From: Puccinia triticina
Lineage: Eukaryota; Basidiomycota; Pucciniomycetes; Pucciniales; Pucciniaceae
Reading direction: 5' to 3'
DNA length: 64,000 nucleotides
Assembly (NCBI RefSeq): GCF_026914185.1
Contig: NC_070558.1
Coordinates: 7,077,501 to 7,141,500, forward strand
Shown here: positions 42,090 through 51,037 of the stretch, piece after piece
Layout of the letters: the number at the start of each line of letters is the position of its first letter
Numbering within the stretch: the stretch's first letter is position 1
The notes under the pieces: generated by a model
What the model was told of the DNA's origin: nothing
The model's input: only the letters and a program-made list of their open reading frames with translations
Databases searched by the model: none
Made by a program: the position numbers and the translations under genes

Positions 42090-42223
42090 TCTCCACCACG
42101 CTTACAGTCTGTCCCTAGACTGTTCGTCTTCCTCGCCGCGCGCCATGGAAAAAGAAAACCGGGGAAAGGGGGAAGAACCTAACGGATGCCGACAAAAGGG
42201 AAAAAAAGAGGGGCCGCCACGTT

Positions 42224-42326
42224 GCTCACGAGCGTGGCATAAAGTAGAGTTTCGAAAATACTAAGAGCATCACGCCCGGAGGTGCATTATTGGGTGGAAC
42301 TTACTTTTGTTCCCCAATGCCTCCGC
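42224..42326 (-). repeat. Intron-like cassette 1 (after pol)
   Basis: One of five copies of an 85-105-bp cassette in the gypsy element. Sense strand order: GCGGAGGC, AAGTAAGTTCC, TGCACCTCCGGG, a CTCTAC segment, TGCCAC and GTGAGC. It contains a consensus donor (GTAAGT) and an AG about 80 nt later. Confidence 0.7.
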
Positions 42327-43959
42327 GACCATAATATTTCTTCACCTGGTCCGCGGCAAAGCGCCGCTTGAGTTCGACGCCATCCAACTCAGCCAACACG
42401 TAGGACCCGCCTTGTACTTGTTTCACGACGTGATACGGACCGTTCCATCTGTGCGCGAAGAGCTGACCCCACTGGATCTCGAGGGAACGGTTGTATGCCA
42501 AAACCAAATCGCCAGTCTTCAGAGGAGCTCGCCTTTGGCCTGCGTGCTTCTCCTCCCAGTACCGAACAGCTTCGCCTCTTGACTCCATCATTCGTTGATA
42601 CGCCTTCTCACGGGTCTCTTCGCTGCGCTCCAATTGCCTAGAACGCGCCACTAGTAGATCGGTGGTGTCCTGTACACTTTCCCAGTCCACCCCTAAGTAG
42701 GATTCAATTTCCAAGTCTAGCGGAAGGACCGCACGCTGACCAAAGACCAGTTCATACGGAGAGTAGCCAGTGCTTCGCTTAGTTGAAATTCGGTCCGCGA
42801 ACAAAACCAGCGGTAGGAATCGTCTACAGTTCTTGCCGCTCTCGCCAGCAAGTTTCACTAGCGCGGCCTTAAGAGGTCCATGGCCACGCTCGACCATTCC
42901 CTGACCCTCCAGGTAGTAAGGGGTAGAAACTCGATGTTGCCCAGGTAGTTTGCGTAACATGTCAGCCAGGGCTCCACCGAACTCGGAGCCTCCGTCAGTG
43001 GAATAGGATTGCGCTAAGCCATAACGCATGGTCCAATGTTCGTGTAGGAAAGCGGCAACCGCCTCAGACGTTAAATTGTTAAGGATCTTTGCTTCGACCC
43101 AGCCCGAAAAATCGTCCCTTGCGATGATGAGGTACTTCGCGCCGCTGGCCTTCAGGTGCACCGCGTCCATCGAGACGCGGCCGAAAACAGTGGATTCGCC
43201 AGTGGGGTAATGTACCTCCTGCGGCCGCCGAAGATCCTTCTTTTGGCACGCATCGCAGCTTTGACACCACTTCGTCACTGTTTGCTTCAACGCTGGCCAC
43301 CAGAATCGTTCAGAGACTCGTCGATAAGTTTCGACCACGCCCCGATGGCCTAAATCTTCATGGAGCTTAGTCAGAATCGCGTCCTGTCTTGATGGGATGG
43401 TGACAACTATTTTGGGCAACGGAGAGGCTCGCTTCATCAACCTTCCCGCTTGTAGGAAGAACTCGGATGATTTACGCTTTAAGGCACGAAATTCTTTAGC
43501 ATTCATCGCGCTAGGCTTCTGCAGGGTAGCTAAGAAACTTTCCAGTGTACGCCAAAAACCCTCCTGATAGCCCGAGTAGACGTCCTGGGCGCTTGCAGCG
43601 CTTACGCGTCGAGGGTGGATGAGAGCCTCCTCCTCATCGAAATCTGACTCAGGTACTTCTTCGCCGTCCTCCATAGGGCGCCGAGACAGTCCGTCCGGCA
43701 TTGTGAACGTCTTGCCGGGTCTGTGCACGATATCAAATGAAAACAGCTGGATAAACGAAACCCATCGAGTCATCGGGGCATTCGGAAGGCTGGGGGCATT
43801 AATCATCTGGATTAGCAACTGTGCATCCACGAGCAGCTGAAAGTGCTGCCCCCAAAGGACCACTTGAAGCTTCTTTAAAATTCTTGCCACGCCGCATAAC
43901 TCAAGCTTGGGTTGCGAGTATCGTGACTCAACATCGGAGAATAAGAGGGATTCGTACAA
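42301..43959 (-). CDS. Gypsy RNase H end and integrase
   Basis: The frame continues pol after the TGA at 43966. It starts within RNase H (YESLLFSDVESRYSQ..KLELCGVARILKK..LLVDAQLLIQMI..GKTFTMPDGLSRRP). Integrase follows: zinc-binding HHCC (LHEDLGHRGVVETYRRV.. CQSCDACQKKD) and a catalytic core with all three acidic residues (SMDAVHL, STDGGSEF, GMVERGH). The C-terminal region has GDLVLAYN and YHVVKQVQGGSYVLAE strands. Integrase inserts the cDNA in the nucleus. It looks intact. Confidence 0.93.
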   Translation of the reverse strand: MYESLLFSDVESRYSQPKLELCGVARILKKLQVVLWGQHFQLLVDAQLLIQMINAPSLPNAPMTRWVSFIQLFSFDIVHRPGKTFTMPDGLSRRPMEDGEEVPESDFDEEEALIHPRRVSAASAQDVYSGYQEGFWRTLESFLATLQKPSAMNAKEFRALKRKSSEFFLQAGRLMKRASPLPKIVVTIPSRQDAILTKLHEDLGHRGVVETYRRVSERFWWPALKQTVTKWCQSCDACQKKDLRRPQEVHYPTGESTVFGRVSMDAVHLKASGAKYLIIARDDFSGWVEAKILNNLTSEAVAAFLHEHWTMRYGLAQSYSTDGGSEFGGALADMLRKLPGQHRVSTPYYLEGQGMVERGHGPLKAALVKLAGESGKNCRRFLPLVLFADRISTKRSTGYSPYELVFGQRAVLPLDLEIESYLGVDWESVQDTTDLLVARSRQLERSEETREKAYQRMMESRGEAVRYWEEKHAGQRRAPLKTGDLVLAYNRSLEIQWGQLFAHRWNGPYHVVKQVQGGSYVLAELDGVELKRRFAADQVKKYYGRGGIGEQK

Positions 43960-43965
43960 AGCTGG

Positions 43966-46443
43966 TCAATCGAGGCCATTCGCGTCTTCCTGAGTGAGTA
44001 CTGCGCCCGCAGCATGAAAGCTGGAGTCCACGGCTAGCTTGAGTTTTCCGGCCGCGGGTCCATAGTCAATCTTTACCAGTACAATGTCTTTACCCACAAT
44101 AGTCTTAAGTTTCTGAAATGCCGCTTCACACTCGGCCAACCAGATCCAGTCTGTGTCCTTCCTTGTCAAACGGCGCAAAGGTAAACAGATTTCGGACAAC
44201 AAGGGAATAAAGACCCGAATGTATACCACGACTCCTAGAAAACCTCTCACTTCGGTAGCGTTGACGGGGGTCGGCCACGAGAGAATTTTGTTGACCTTTG
44301 TGGCGGCCATCTTGCGTCCCTCTTTGCACACAACGTGACCGACAATTTCAAGCGCGGGTACGCAGGCAGCAAGTTTAGACGCTGACACCGTGAGCCCGCT
44401 CTCCTCAATCCGAAAAAGGATTCTTTCCAGCGTGGTTGCGTATTCCCAAATGAACCGTCGAATCCCGCGGTGCCAGGGAAGCGTCTCGTTATCATAGTCA
44501 GAAGCCGGGCCCTTAATACCCCCATCATCAATAAAAATCCCTGCGTGATCGGGGATTTCATCCTGCAGTATCCAGACCATTTGCGCCTGATACACTGCGA
44601 CGGAATTAGTAGCGCCCTGAGATAGACGCATGAGCTGAAACCGGCCGAGAGGAGTATCAAAAGTCGTAAGAGGGCGGGAGATGGGATCCAAGGCACGCTC
44701 GTCGTAGCCGCCCATAATATCGCCCAACCCGTAGCATGCTCGACCGGCGAAAGATTCCACGAATTCCTCAGTGGCGGGAGGTACTCCTGAGTCTTTGATA
44801 GTCACTTTATTCAAGGGCTGGAGGTCGTGAACAACACGCAATTTACCGTTGCTCTTAAGCACGCAAAAGACGGGGCTAGAGTAAGTAGACGTCGACTGCT
44901 CGTACAGACCATTTTTCACACGCTCCCGTATGAGCCGAATGAACTCATCGAGTTTAGCCGCAGGAATAGGAATTCTTTTCTTCTGCCAGGGCTCGTGCTC
45001 GACTACTGGGATGATATAGGGAAGGCCGTAAGATTCTTTGAGCAACCCCCGCTCCGCTTCCGTAAAGGCAATGGACTTGTTGCGCTCCGCCAGCACGTTC
45101 TTGATCAAATCGAGTTCATCCGGCCACAACCAGCCGTCCGGTCCGAAATTAACAACAGCTAGCCTCTCCTCTGTCACACGTCCTCTGGGAACAAAAGGGC
45201 CCGCTAGTGCTCGAGACAAACCCTGGTAAGGGTCACGTGAAAGGGGTGGTCGACGAAGCGGGGGATTTAATCCTTGCGGCATTGGAGAGTTAATCGGCTT
45301 AATCTTCTTAGACACCGGTTTGTACTTGGCCGCCAAAGTCAGATAACCTCCCTGGCGCCAAGATTCCGCCAGCGCGCACTGAGATCTAAAGCAGAGCCCC
45401 GAATTCAACATCCGCCACGTTTGATGCTCCGCAGGACTCTCGAAAGGGGCCTTTTCTGCGAAGGTGAAAGAAGCAGCCGGCGCTTTGCTCACAAATGTGG
45501 CACGAAGTAGAGTTTTTGAAGGCGGAGCGGCATCTTGCCCGGAGGTGCACAATTGGGTGGAACTTACTTCTACACCAAACTGCCTCCACGGTGGACCAAA
45601 TCCCACCACACCTCCATCACCCGCTATCTCCCATAACAAACGCTTCCCCTCGTTGCGAAGCCAACGCTCCAAATCCGCCTCGCCAAAGCCTAAGGATGTG
45701 AGGAAACCAGAACCAAGGGGGCGGCTCACAGAAGTGGCATGTAATGCTAACGACAACGCGTAGTAGAGCCCGGAGGTGCACAATCGGGAGGTACTTACTT
45801 CTAATCCTCCCGGCCTCCGCGGAGCAAACCTTTCCTCCTCACTTGCCTCGCCCTCAAAATCCAGGAGATGTAGTTTACCCTCATCACGGAGAGAATCCAG
45901 TATAGAAGAGTCTAGTTTTCCCTCATTGCGGAGGCGGGTTTGAACTAGTAGATTATTCTCCTTTCGGAGACGTGCCGAAAAGGTTGAAAGACCACCTGGC
46001 GTATAGGAATGGAAAGAATTTTGGGTGGGGCTCACGACTGTGGCGCACGGTAGAGTTTTTGACGAAGAAGCGGCATCGTGCCCGGAGGTGCATAATCGGG
46101 AGGAACTTACTTTTAATCCTCCCGGCCTCCGCAGATACCCTGATTCCTCCCATTTACCCCGCGCCAAAATACTGTTCTCGCCGGAAGTCTGCCTTGATCC
46201 AGAGGCGTAGTCGAGAACAAAAGAAGAAGGAAGAGTCGAAGAAACACCAGAGCCGAAGTAAACCAAAATGTTTTTGGGTTTTTGATGCTTATTTAAGTGT
46301 TTTTGTGAGTTGATATTTTCTGAAACCTGATGACAATAAGAAGGAGAGTAGGGCCAGTGAACCTCTTGAAAATGAGTTGATTCAGCGGCGCGAGGGCGAG
46401 GTTCTACATTAACTCGGCCGCTTTCTGAATCAACTTGACTCAT
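43966..46443 (-). CDS. Gypsy Pol N-terminal region with reverse transcriptase
   Basis: ATG 46443 overlaps the Gag TGA (sequence ATGA). Residues 1 to about 390 are poorly conserved and contain three translated copies of the repeated cassette (RLCTSG blocks). RT follows: RIPIPAAKLDEFIRL, YSSPVFCVLKSNGKLRVVHD, RLSQGATNS, the catalytic GIFIDDGG (YxDD type), WPTPVNATEVRGFLG, then RNase H begins (KLAVDSSFHAAGAVL). A TGA at 43966-43968, likely from CGA, splits RNase H. Translation from the overlapping ATG would need reinitiation. Confidence 0.9.
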   Translation of the reverse strand: MSQVDSESGRVNVEPRPRAAESTHFQEVHWPYSPSYCHQVSENINSQKHLNKHQKPKNILVYFGSGVSSTLPSSFVLDYASGSRQTSGENSILARGKWEESGYLRRPGGLKVSSSRLCTSGHDAASSSKTLPCATVVSPTQNSFHSYTPGGLSTFSARLRKENNLLVQTRLRNEGKLDSSILDSLRDEGKLHLLDFEGEASEEERFAPRRPGGLEVSTSRLCTSGLYYALSLALHATSVSRPLGSGFLTSLGFGEADLERWLRNEGKRLLWEIAGDGGVVGFGPPWRQFGVEVSSTQLCTSGQDAAPPSKTLLRATFVSKAPAASFTFAEKAPFESPAEHQTWRMLNSGLCFRSQCALAESWRQGGYLTLAAKYKPVSKKIKPINSPMPQGLNPPLRRPPLSRDPYQGLSRALAGPFVPRGRVTEERLAVVNFGPDGWLWPDELDLIKNVLAERNKSIAFTEAERGLLKESYGLPYIIPVVEHEPWQKKRIPIPAAKLDEFIRLIRERVKNGLYEQSTSTYSSPVFCVLKSNGKLRVVHDLQPLNKVTIKDSGVPPATEEFVESFAGRACYGLGDIMGGYDERALDPISRPLTTFDTPLGRFQLMRLSQGATNSVAVYQAQMVWILQDEIPDHAGIFIDDGGIKGPASDYDNETLPWHRGIRRFIWEYATTLERILFRIEESGLTVSASKLAACVPALEIVGHVVCKEGRKMAATKVNKILSWPTPVNATEVRGFLGVVVYIRVFIPLLSEICLPLRRLTRKDTDWIWLAECEAAFQKLKTIVGKDIVLVKIDYGPAAGKLKLAVDSSFHAAGAVLTQEDANGLD
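45487..45590 (-). repeat. Intron-like cassette 2
   Basis: A copy of the cassette within the 5' part of pol. The sense strand has AGAAGTAAGTTCCACCC, TGCACCTCCGGGC and AACTCTACTTCGTGCCAC..GTGAGC. Confidence 0.7.
45724..45830 (-). repeat. Intron-like cassette 3
   Basis: A cassette copy with AGAAGTAAGTACCTCCC, TGCACCTCCGGGCTC and ATGCCACTTCTGTGAGCC. The middle is more diverged (GCGTTGTCGTTAGCATTAC), matching the copy 5 type. Confidence 0.7.
46029..46132 (-). repeat. Intron-like cassette 4
   Basis: A cassette copy near the start of pol with AAAAGTAAGTTCCTCCC, TGCACCTCCGGGCAC and AACTCTACCGTGCGCCAC..GTGAGCC. Confidence 0.7.
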
Positions 46444-48593
46444 AAAAAATGATGACCCTCGATTGGGTCATCGCGAGCCTTTCCCTTCCGAGTAAGGATT
46501 GCCTTCTTGCCTTGGCCTGGGAAATCGCGCTCCCAGCGCCCAACACTAGTCAAACAAAGAGACAACTCGATCCGTCTTCCCGTTGAATCCGGAAGCAAAA
46601 TGTGCTCGCCGTGGTCTGCCAAAAAACTGAGAGTAGCGTCAAAGTCCATGAGGAAGGGCCGTCCCAGAATCATTGGCCCTTCCATCCGGGTTATCCAAAA
46701 ATGGCACGGTCCTGAGACTGACTTCCCAATTCGAAGATGTACGTCCTCTGCTATTCCGACCAGCTCGCAAGCCTGGTTGCCAATCCCGTAGACCGCCGAG
46801 GTGAAGTTAACTCGCGGGCTAATATTGAGTTTGTTAGCCATGGCATCAGAGATCAAATTTAGCTGAGATCCAGAATCCACTAAAGGAGAGACGTTACTCT
46901 CCTCATCGCCAGCCAGACATGCCAAATAACCCAACGGACACGAATACAGTCGCGGCTCGAAACCATTGCCGGCGGTCTCCAAACCCTCCGCCAATGTCCC
47001 GGATGACACCTTCAACTCCTCCGACCCAATCTCGACACGCCAACAAGAAACCCATTTCTTCATTCCTTCCGCGACGGAAGGGGCGACAGCAAGGAGCTCC
47101 GAAACCGTAACGTTAGGCACCGACAAATCAAAGACCTTCTTGAGCATTCCTTCAACCGCGTTTGGATGGTCCTTGGTAACTCCGCGCTCAAAACGGACCT
47201 TCGGCGATATGGTTGGAGGCTTGGCTGGCGATTCTGCAGGGACATCCTCCATAGGAACCAAATCTGCCGGTGGAGCAGCCGGAGTGCGCTCAAAAAGCTC
47301 CTCCTCCATATCTGATCCCTCCGCGTCTGGGCCAGCATCGGGTGCCGTAGCCTTCTTGGCAGGACGCCGAGCCGCCGAAGGAGGAACCGTTGGAGCCTTG
47401 TAGGGTCTGGGCGCTTCATGCTTGCGTCGCGCAGGATCGGCCTGGTACGTTCCAGAAAAGGTCTGAGAAGAAACCGCCGGGGGATACCAAGGATTCAAAG
47501 AACCACACGCTGCTCGAAATTCCTGAGCAGCTACACTTGCCAATGGTTGGGAGGGAAAAGAGGCGACCACATGTCGAATCGGCCTTGAGGAATCAAAAGG
47601 AATCAGCGCCCCGTTGGGCAAGAAAAAGTTATTGCCCTTTTGTTCCACGAGATTTGCTTCCTTATCTTTTTTTAACTCGAAACAACGCCCAGTCCCATGG
47701 CCTTCACGGTGGCAATAGTAACAAACCATAGGACCGCGCTCCTTCGATGAAGACGCACCTCCAGAAGGAACTGCGGCGCTCGAAAACTTCTTCTCGATCC
47801 GTTGCTCGAAGGACTGAAGCATCTTAGAGATATCATCAACGGTGACAGGAGGGTTTTCAGATGTTGCGGGGGCTTTAGGTCGGCGATCCTGCTCAATTTT
47901 CTGCATGATATCGTTTGACTGCTGAAAAGGAGCCCCCGAAACTGGCGACGACGACCTCGGATCCTCAAAAGTCAAGGCTGTTTGGCCCTTCATGACCTCA
48001 GCGACCGCGGTCTTCAGAATCTCAAAAGTCGGGAGTTTAAATCGATTATCCAAGGTGGTGATCATTGTCTTGGCCTTGATCAGATGGTCCCTGACACGCT
48101 CCTGGACCCCAGGCGATAGAGATCTATAGTAAAGAGTTCGCACTTCCTCCACTGAGTCGATGTGAGCCTTGCGGAGGAGGTACGACTGAATTGGCTCCCA
48201 AACACGACGGAAATCCTGATAATCCACGACAGACGTGACTCCTCCTTTCGAGATCCACGACTGCACCAGCGCCTCCAAGTCCGGAAGAGTAAAGCGCGCC
48301 GTATCAAGCTGCCCCCAATACGCAACCATGGCCGCCTTGAGAGATTTCCAATTCGGAGGATCATAGCCGTCGAGAGTCTCCAGTACATCCTTGACTTCAG
48401 ATTTGCGCACAAAAAACCGTACTTGCTGCGCCATATCAAACTCCAACGCGCCATCCAAATTGGCAGACAGCTGGTAGTCCGCCAAGAAACGCTCAACGTG
48501 CGTGCCGTCGAAACACAAGCCCTTGTCCTGAGGCTTTATCTTCACGCGCCGTGCACCAACGGCTCCCAAAGCTTCTGCCGCAATGTCGGCCAT
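46440..48593 (-). CDS. Gypsy Gag with aspartic protease
   Basis: Start taken at ATG 48593 (MADIAAEALGAVG), giving 717 residues. The Gag core has FLADYQLSANLDGALEFD, WKSLKAAMVAYWGQLDTARFTLPDLEALVQSW and SLSPGVQERVRDHLI. It has one CCHC zinc knuckle, CYYCHREGHGTGRC. The C-terminal third holds the protease (SPLVDSGSQLNLIS, followed by MILGRPFLMDFDA). Protease in the Gag frame followed by a Pol start in another frame is this element's arrangement. Gag packages the RNA; protease matures the particle. Confidence 0.93.
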   Translation of the reverse strand: MADIAAEALGAVGARRVKIKPQDKGLCFDGTHVERFLADYQLSANLDGALEFDMAQQVRFFVRKSEVKDVLETLDGYDPPNWKSLKAAMVAYWGQLDTARFTLPDLEALVQSWISKGGVTSVVDYQDFRRVWEPIQSYLLRKAHIDSVEEVRTLYYRSLSPGVQERVRDHLIKAKTMITTLDNRFKLPTFEILKTAVAEVMKGQTALTFEDPRSSSPVSGAPFQQSNDIMQKIEQDRRPKAPATSENPPVTVDDISKMLQSFEQRIEKKFSSAAVPSGGASSSKERGPMVCYYCHREGHGTGRCFELKKDKEANLVEQKGNNFFLPNGALIPFDSSRPIRHVVASFPSQPLASVAAQEFRAACGSLNPWYPPAVSSQTFSGTYQADPARRKHEAPRPYKAPTVPPSAARRPAKKATAPDAGPDAEGSDMEEELFERTPAAPPADLVPMEDVPAESPAKPPTISPKVRFERGVTKDHPNAVEGMLKKVFDLSVPNVTVSELLAVAPSVAEGMKKWVSCWRVEIGSEELKVSSGTLAEGLETAGNGFEPRLYSCPLGYLACLAGDEESNVSPLVDSGSQLNLISDAMANKLNISPRVNFTSAVYGIGNQACELVGIAEDVHLRIGKSVSGPCHFWITRMEGPMILGRPFLMDFDATLSFLADHGEHILLPDSTGRRIELSLCLTSVGRWERDFPGQGKKAILTRKGKARDDPIEGHHFL

Positions 48594-48646
48594 CGCGCGT
48601 GTCACGAAAGGACTGATCTAAAAGAAATTTGATGCGAATACGGATG

Positions 48647-48731
48647 GCTCACGAAGTGGCAACGTAATGCTTGACAACGTGTAGTAGCACCCTTGAGGTG
48701 CACAAACTGGGAGGACTTACTTCTAACTCCT
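48647..48731 (-). repeat. Intron-like cassette 5 (before gag)
   Basis: The fifth copy, in the 5' leader between primer site and gag. The sense strand has AGAAGTAAGTCCTCCC, TGCACCTCAAGGGTGCTAC, AAGCATTACGTTGCCAC and GTGAGCC. If used as an intron it would remove about 80 nt of leader. Confidence 0.65.
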
Positions 48732-48846
48732 GAGCCTCCGCCGTTGAACACACTAAAAAAAAAAAAAAAAAAAAAAGAAAGAAAAGGAATAAATAAAAAA
48801 AACAAAAAGAGCAGACCGCCAAGCGTCTCAAAACCGTGAAAATAGG

Positions 48847-48896
48847 CGAGACTGTAAATCTTGAGGTCGCTGGTTCGATCCCGGCTCGGGGGACCA
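48847..48896 (+). other. 50-nt tRNA-Tyr 3' half (extended primer binding site)
   Basis: The plus strand matches positions 27-76 of a tRNA-Tyr. Anticodon arm CGAGA-CTGTAAA-TCTTG has anticodon GTA, the variable loop is AGGTC, and the T-arm is GCTGG-TTCGATC-CCGGC. Acceptor strand TCGGGGG-A and the added CCA follow. All stems pair. No tRNA intron is present. It ends 2 nt from the 5' LTR, so the element RNA carries the complement, as a primer site would, but 50 nt long instead of about 18. The 5' half of the tRNA is absent, so this is not a tRNA gene. Confidence 0.85.
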
Positions 48897-48898
48897 AA

Positions 48899-49654
48899 TG
48901 TGGAACTCCGTCCGTGCCAGGCGGCGGCAGTTGTTGGAGGGGAAAAGTTTGGGGATGCCCTCCGGGGATTGGTCAAAGAGGAGGATGGGGGATCTGAGAG
49001 CGAAGAGGTATGAGGGGTTTTGATTTACGACGGCGTTGAGCGCGCGTCGGCGGGGTTGTATTTATTGAAAGGGGAGAGGGAAGAAACTGAGAAGGATGAG
49101 GAAGATTCGGGAAGAGGAGATCGTCGAGGGGCGCCGGAAGGCGGGATCAGAGTGAGGGGGATCGACAGAGAACGCCACGTGCGTGATAAGAAAGTGTCCC
49201 AGATCGTTGGGACAGATAAAGCTCAGAGTGCTCGGGAAAGTGATGAATATCGATTATCAATTGAATTCTGATGGAAAAACTGGTTCAGAGTGTCTCCCAT
49301 GCTGTCCCATCATCTAAGTTTGGCCAGAACTTAGACTCCGGGCGCAGCACGCAGTGGGACCTTCATCATACACCCGCGCACGCCGCAAACACAAAGAGAA
49401 AGAAACAGACAAAAGAAAAAACCAAAACAAAACAAAACTCAAACAAAACCAACCCACCCACAGCTAAACCATCCAACACGCGCAGATAAGAAACAAGACA
49501 AAACTAGACAGTGGTAGAAACAAAAGAAAAGGAAGAAACTGGGGAAAAAAATGGACACAACACTATATGGAGGAGAAAAGAAACCCTGCGCGCCCAACCG
49601 CGCGCCGCCGCGTATTCTGATCTTGACACCGCGTGTACCGGGCTGAACACCACA
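48899..49654 (-). repeat. Gypsy 5' LTR
   Basis: A 756-bp LTR matching 41334-42089, bordered by the GCGC target duplicate at 49655-49658. Confidence 0.9.
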
Positions 49655-50384
49655 GCGCGTGTAACACTGCGGCTCCCAGTTGATTGCTGCAAGTAAATGC
49701 TCATCAGTATTGCGGGATCACTGGGTAACCATAATCATAGCCATACTGACGTTGTTCTGAACGGCGCCATGGCCCCTGCCTCCCAAAGGGGATGCATTGA
49801 CCCCGTCGTCGGGGCCAGCTTGAACGGTGTTGGACAGCCCAGTTGAAAGGCCTTGATTCCCGGAACCGCTGACTGCTGGGTACTTCTGCAATCAGATAAT
49901 AAAATCAACCAACGATGAATTTGACATCCTGATGTGCCTGTCAAACCCAAGAGACTTACTTGGAACCTATATGCTCCGAGCAATCATACGGACGGTTGCG
50001 ATCTTGGTTCCGGGGTCGTATTTTCGGAATCCCATTTTCTCTGGCAGGCGGGTGGGTAGGTGGTCGTGGTCGTGGTAGGCGGGCAGAAAGATGGCTGGTG
50101 GTGGCGTGCGGGCGGATGGGTAGTGGCGGCGGTAGCGGGGCGGGGGTTGTGAATGTGATGATGCAGTGCAGTAAGGTTTTCAGGCCCGCATGCCAACCTT
50201 ATTGCTGCCGGGTGTAATGTTGGGTGGGATTTGCAATGACCGGTGTGGGATCTGCATCACCCTGAAGATCCATAGGCGAGCCAGCCAAATTGGATCCTCG
50301 AGCTGGATCTGGATTTTCACAGATTTATGTCCATAATGAAACAAAAAAATTCGGAATTTTGTCCAAGCTTCTTGAAAAAGACAA
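49655..50384 (-). pseudogene. Upstream part of SAM gene B, copy 1
   Basis: Sequence homologous to 52968-53963 in copy 2: a block with GT-AG sites (donor GTAAGT near 49957, acceptor TTGCAG near 49889), then low-complexity Pro/Thr-rich sequence. Compared with copy 2 about 335 bp are missing near 49970 and about 50 bp are added near 49690. Cut off from the SAM exon by the gypsy insertion. Confidence 0.45.
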
Positions 50385-50386
50385 TA

Positions 50387-50668
50387 TGTGGAATGACAAC
50401 CAGCAAAGCATTGTGAAAAAGCCACTTTTATTAGTCTGGAAAGCAAGGTTAAGGAGGCCGGTTTACAAACTATTAATTGAAGCTATCTTGAGCGAAATTA
50501 AGAGCTTTGGAATAAGTTGGTGTAAGGTTTAAGAACTGATTGCCCGCCAAGCTTCAAAGCCCCACGTTGAGGTCTATTGAGAATATACTTTTGCGTGTGG
50601 TTCAGGAAACTGTGTGGAACGAAGTTGTGGAATGATCGACCGGGAGATGGAATTAACTCTATGCGACT
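50387..50668. other. Spacer between the two SAM elements
   Basis: About 280 bp of unrelated sequence with no gene. Its presence, and different flanks outside each copy, suggest two insertions rather than a simple tandem duplication. Confidence 0.5.
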
Positions 50669-51037
50669 TATTGTCTTTTTCGAAAAGGTTGGACAAAAAC
50701 AAAAGAAATTGTTTTCGAATATCCTTTGCAAATCCCATAAAACCTAGATTCCCCAAAGTTTAATTGGGGAGTCAACCAGGCCGGTCAGCCTGAAACCACA
50801 GCGCTTGCGGACACAAAGCACATGACCTGCCAAACAATCTTTGAATTGTGAAAGTACGGTGTGACTTTGGATTCAAGATCAGCTCCGCACTGCCAACCTG
50901 GCAGCTCTTCAGAATCAAACGAGTGGGTCGGTCAATAGGGTCAATCGAGCTCTTCTGGTGGTGCGTCCGCCCTTTCCTCCACTCCCTCTTCTGATAATCA
51001 TTGCCGTGATTTTCCGGCGGACTGCAATTGTGGCTCT

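Larger units (their letters stand above)
41334..49654 (-). mobile_element. Ty3/gypsy LTR retrotransposon (nearly intact)
   Basis: The 756-bp LTRs (41334-42089, 48899-49654) are about 99% alike with TG..CA ends, flanked by GCGC (41330-41333, 49655-49658). The empty site GACGGCGCGTGTAAC is present in SAM copy 2 near 52963. Gag with protease, RT, RNase H and integrase are encoded on the minus strand in gypsy order. The only clear lesion in pol is one TGA codon at 43966-43968. Confidence 0.95.
38888..50384. mobile_element. SAM-gene TIR element, copy 1 (split by gypsy)
   Basis: The left end TTGTCTTTTCCGAAAAGG (38888) and right end (rc TTGTCTTTTTCAAGAAGC, to 50384) are inverted. They match the ends of copy 2 and are flanked by TA (38886-38887 and 50385-50386). 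Without the gypsy insertion it is about 3.2 kb. It carries SAM-like gene A (plus) and gene B (minus). Relative to copy 2 it lacks about 335 bp near 49970. No transposase is visible. Confidence 0.7.

Noticed and set aside
48847..48896. Functional tRNA-Tyr gene
   Set aside because: Only nucleotides 27-76 are present, CCA is encoded, and it sits exactly at the primer site of the gypsy element.
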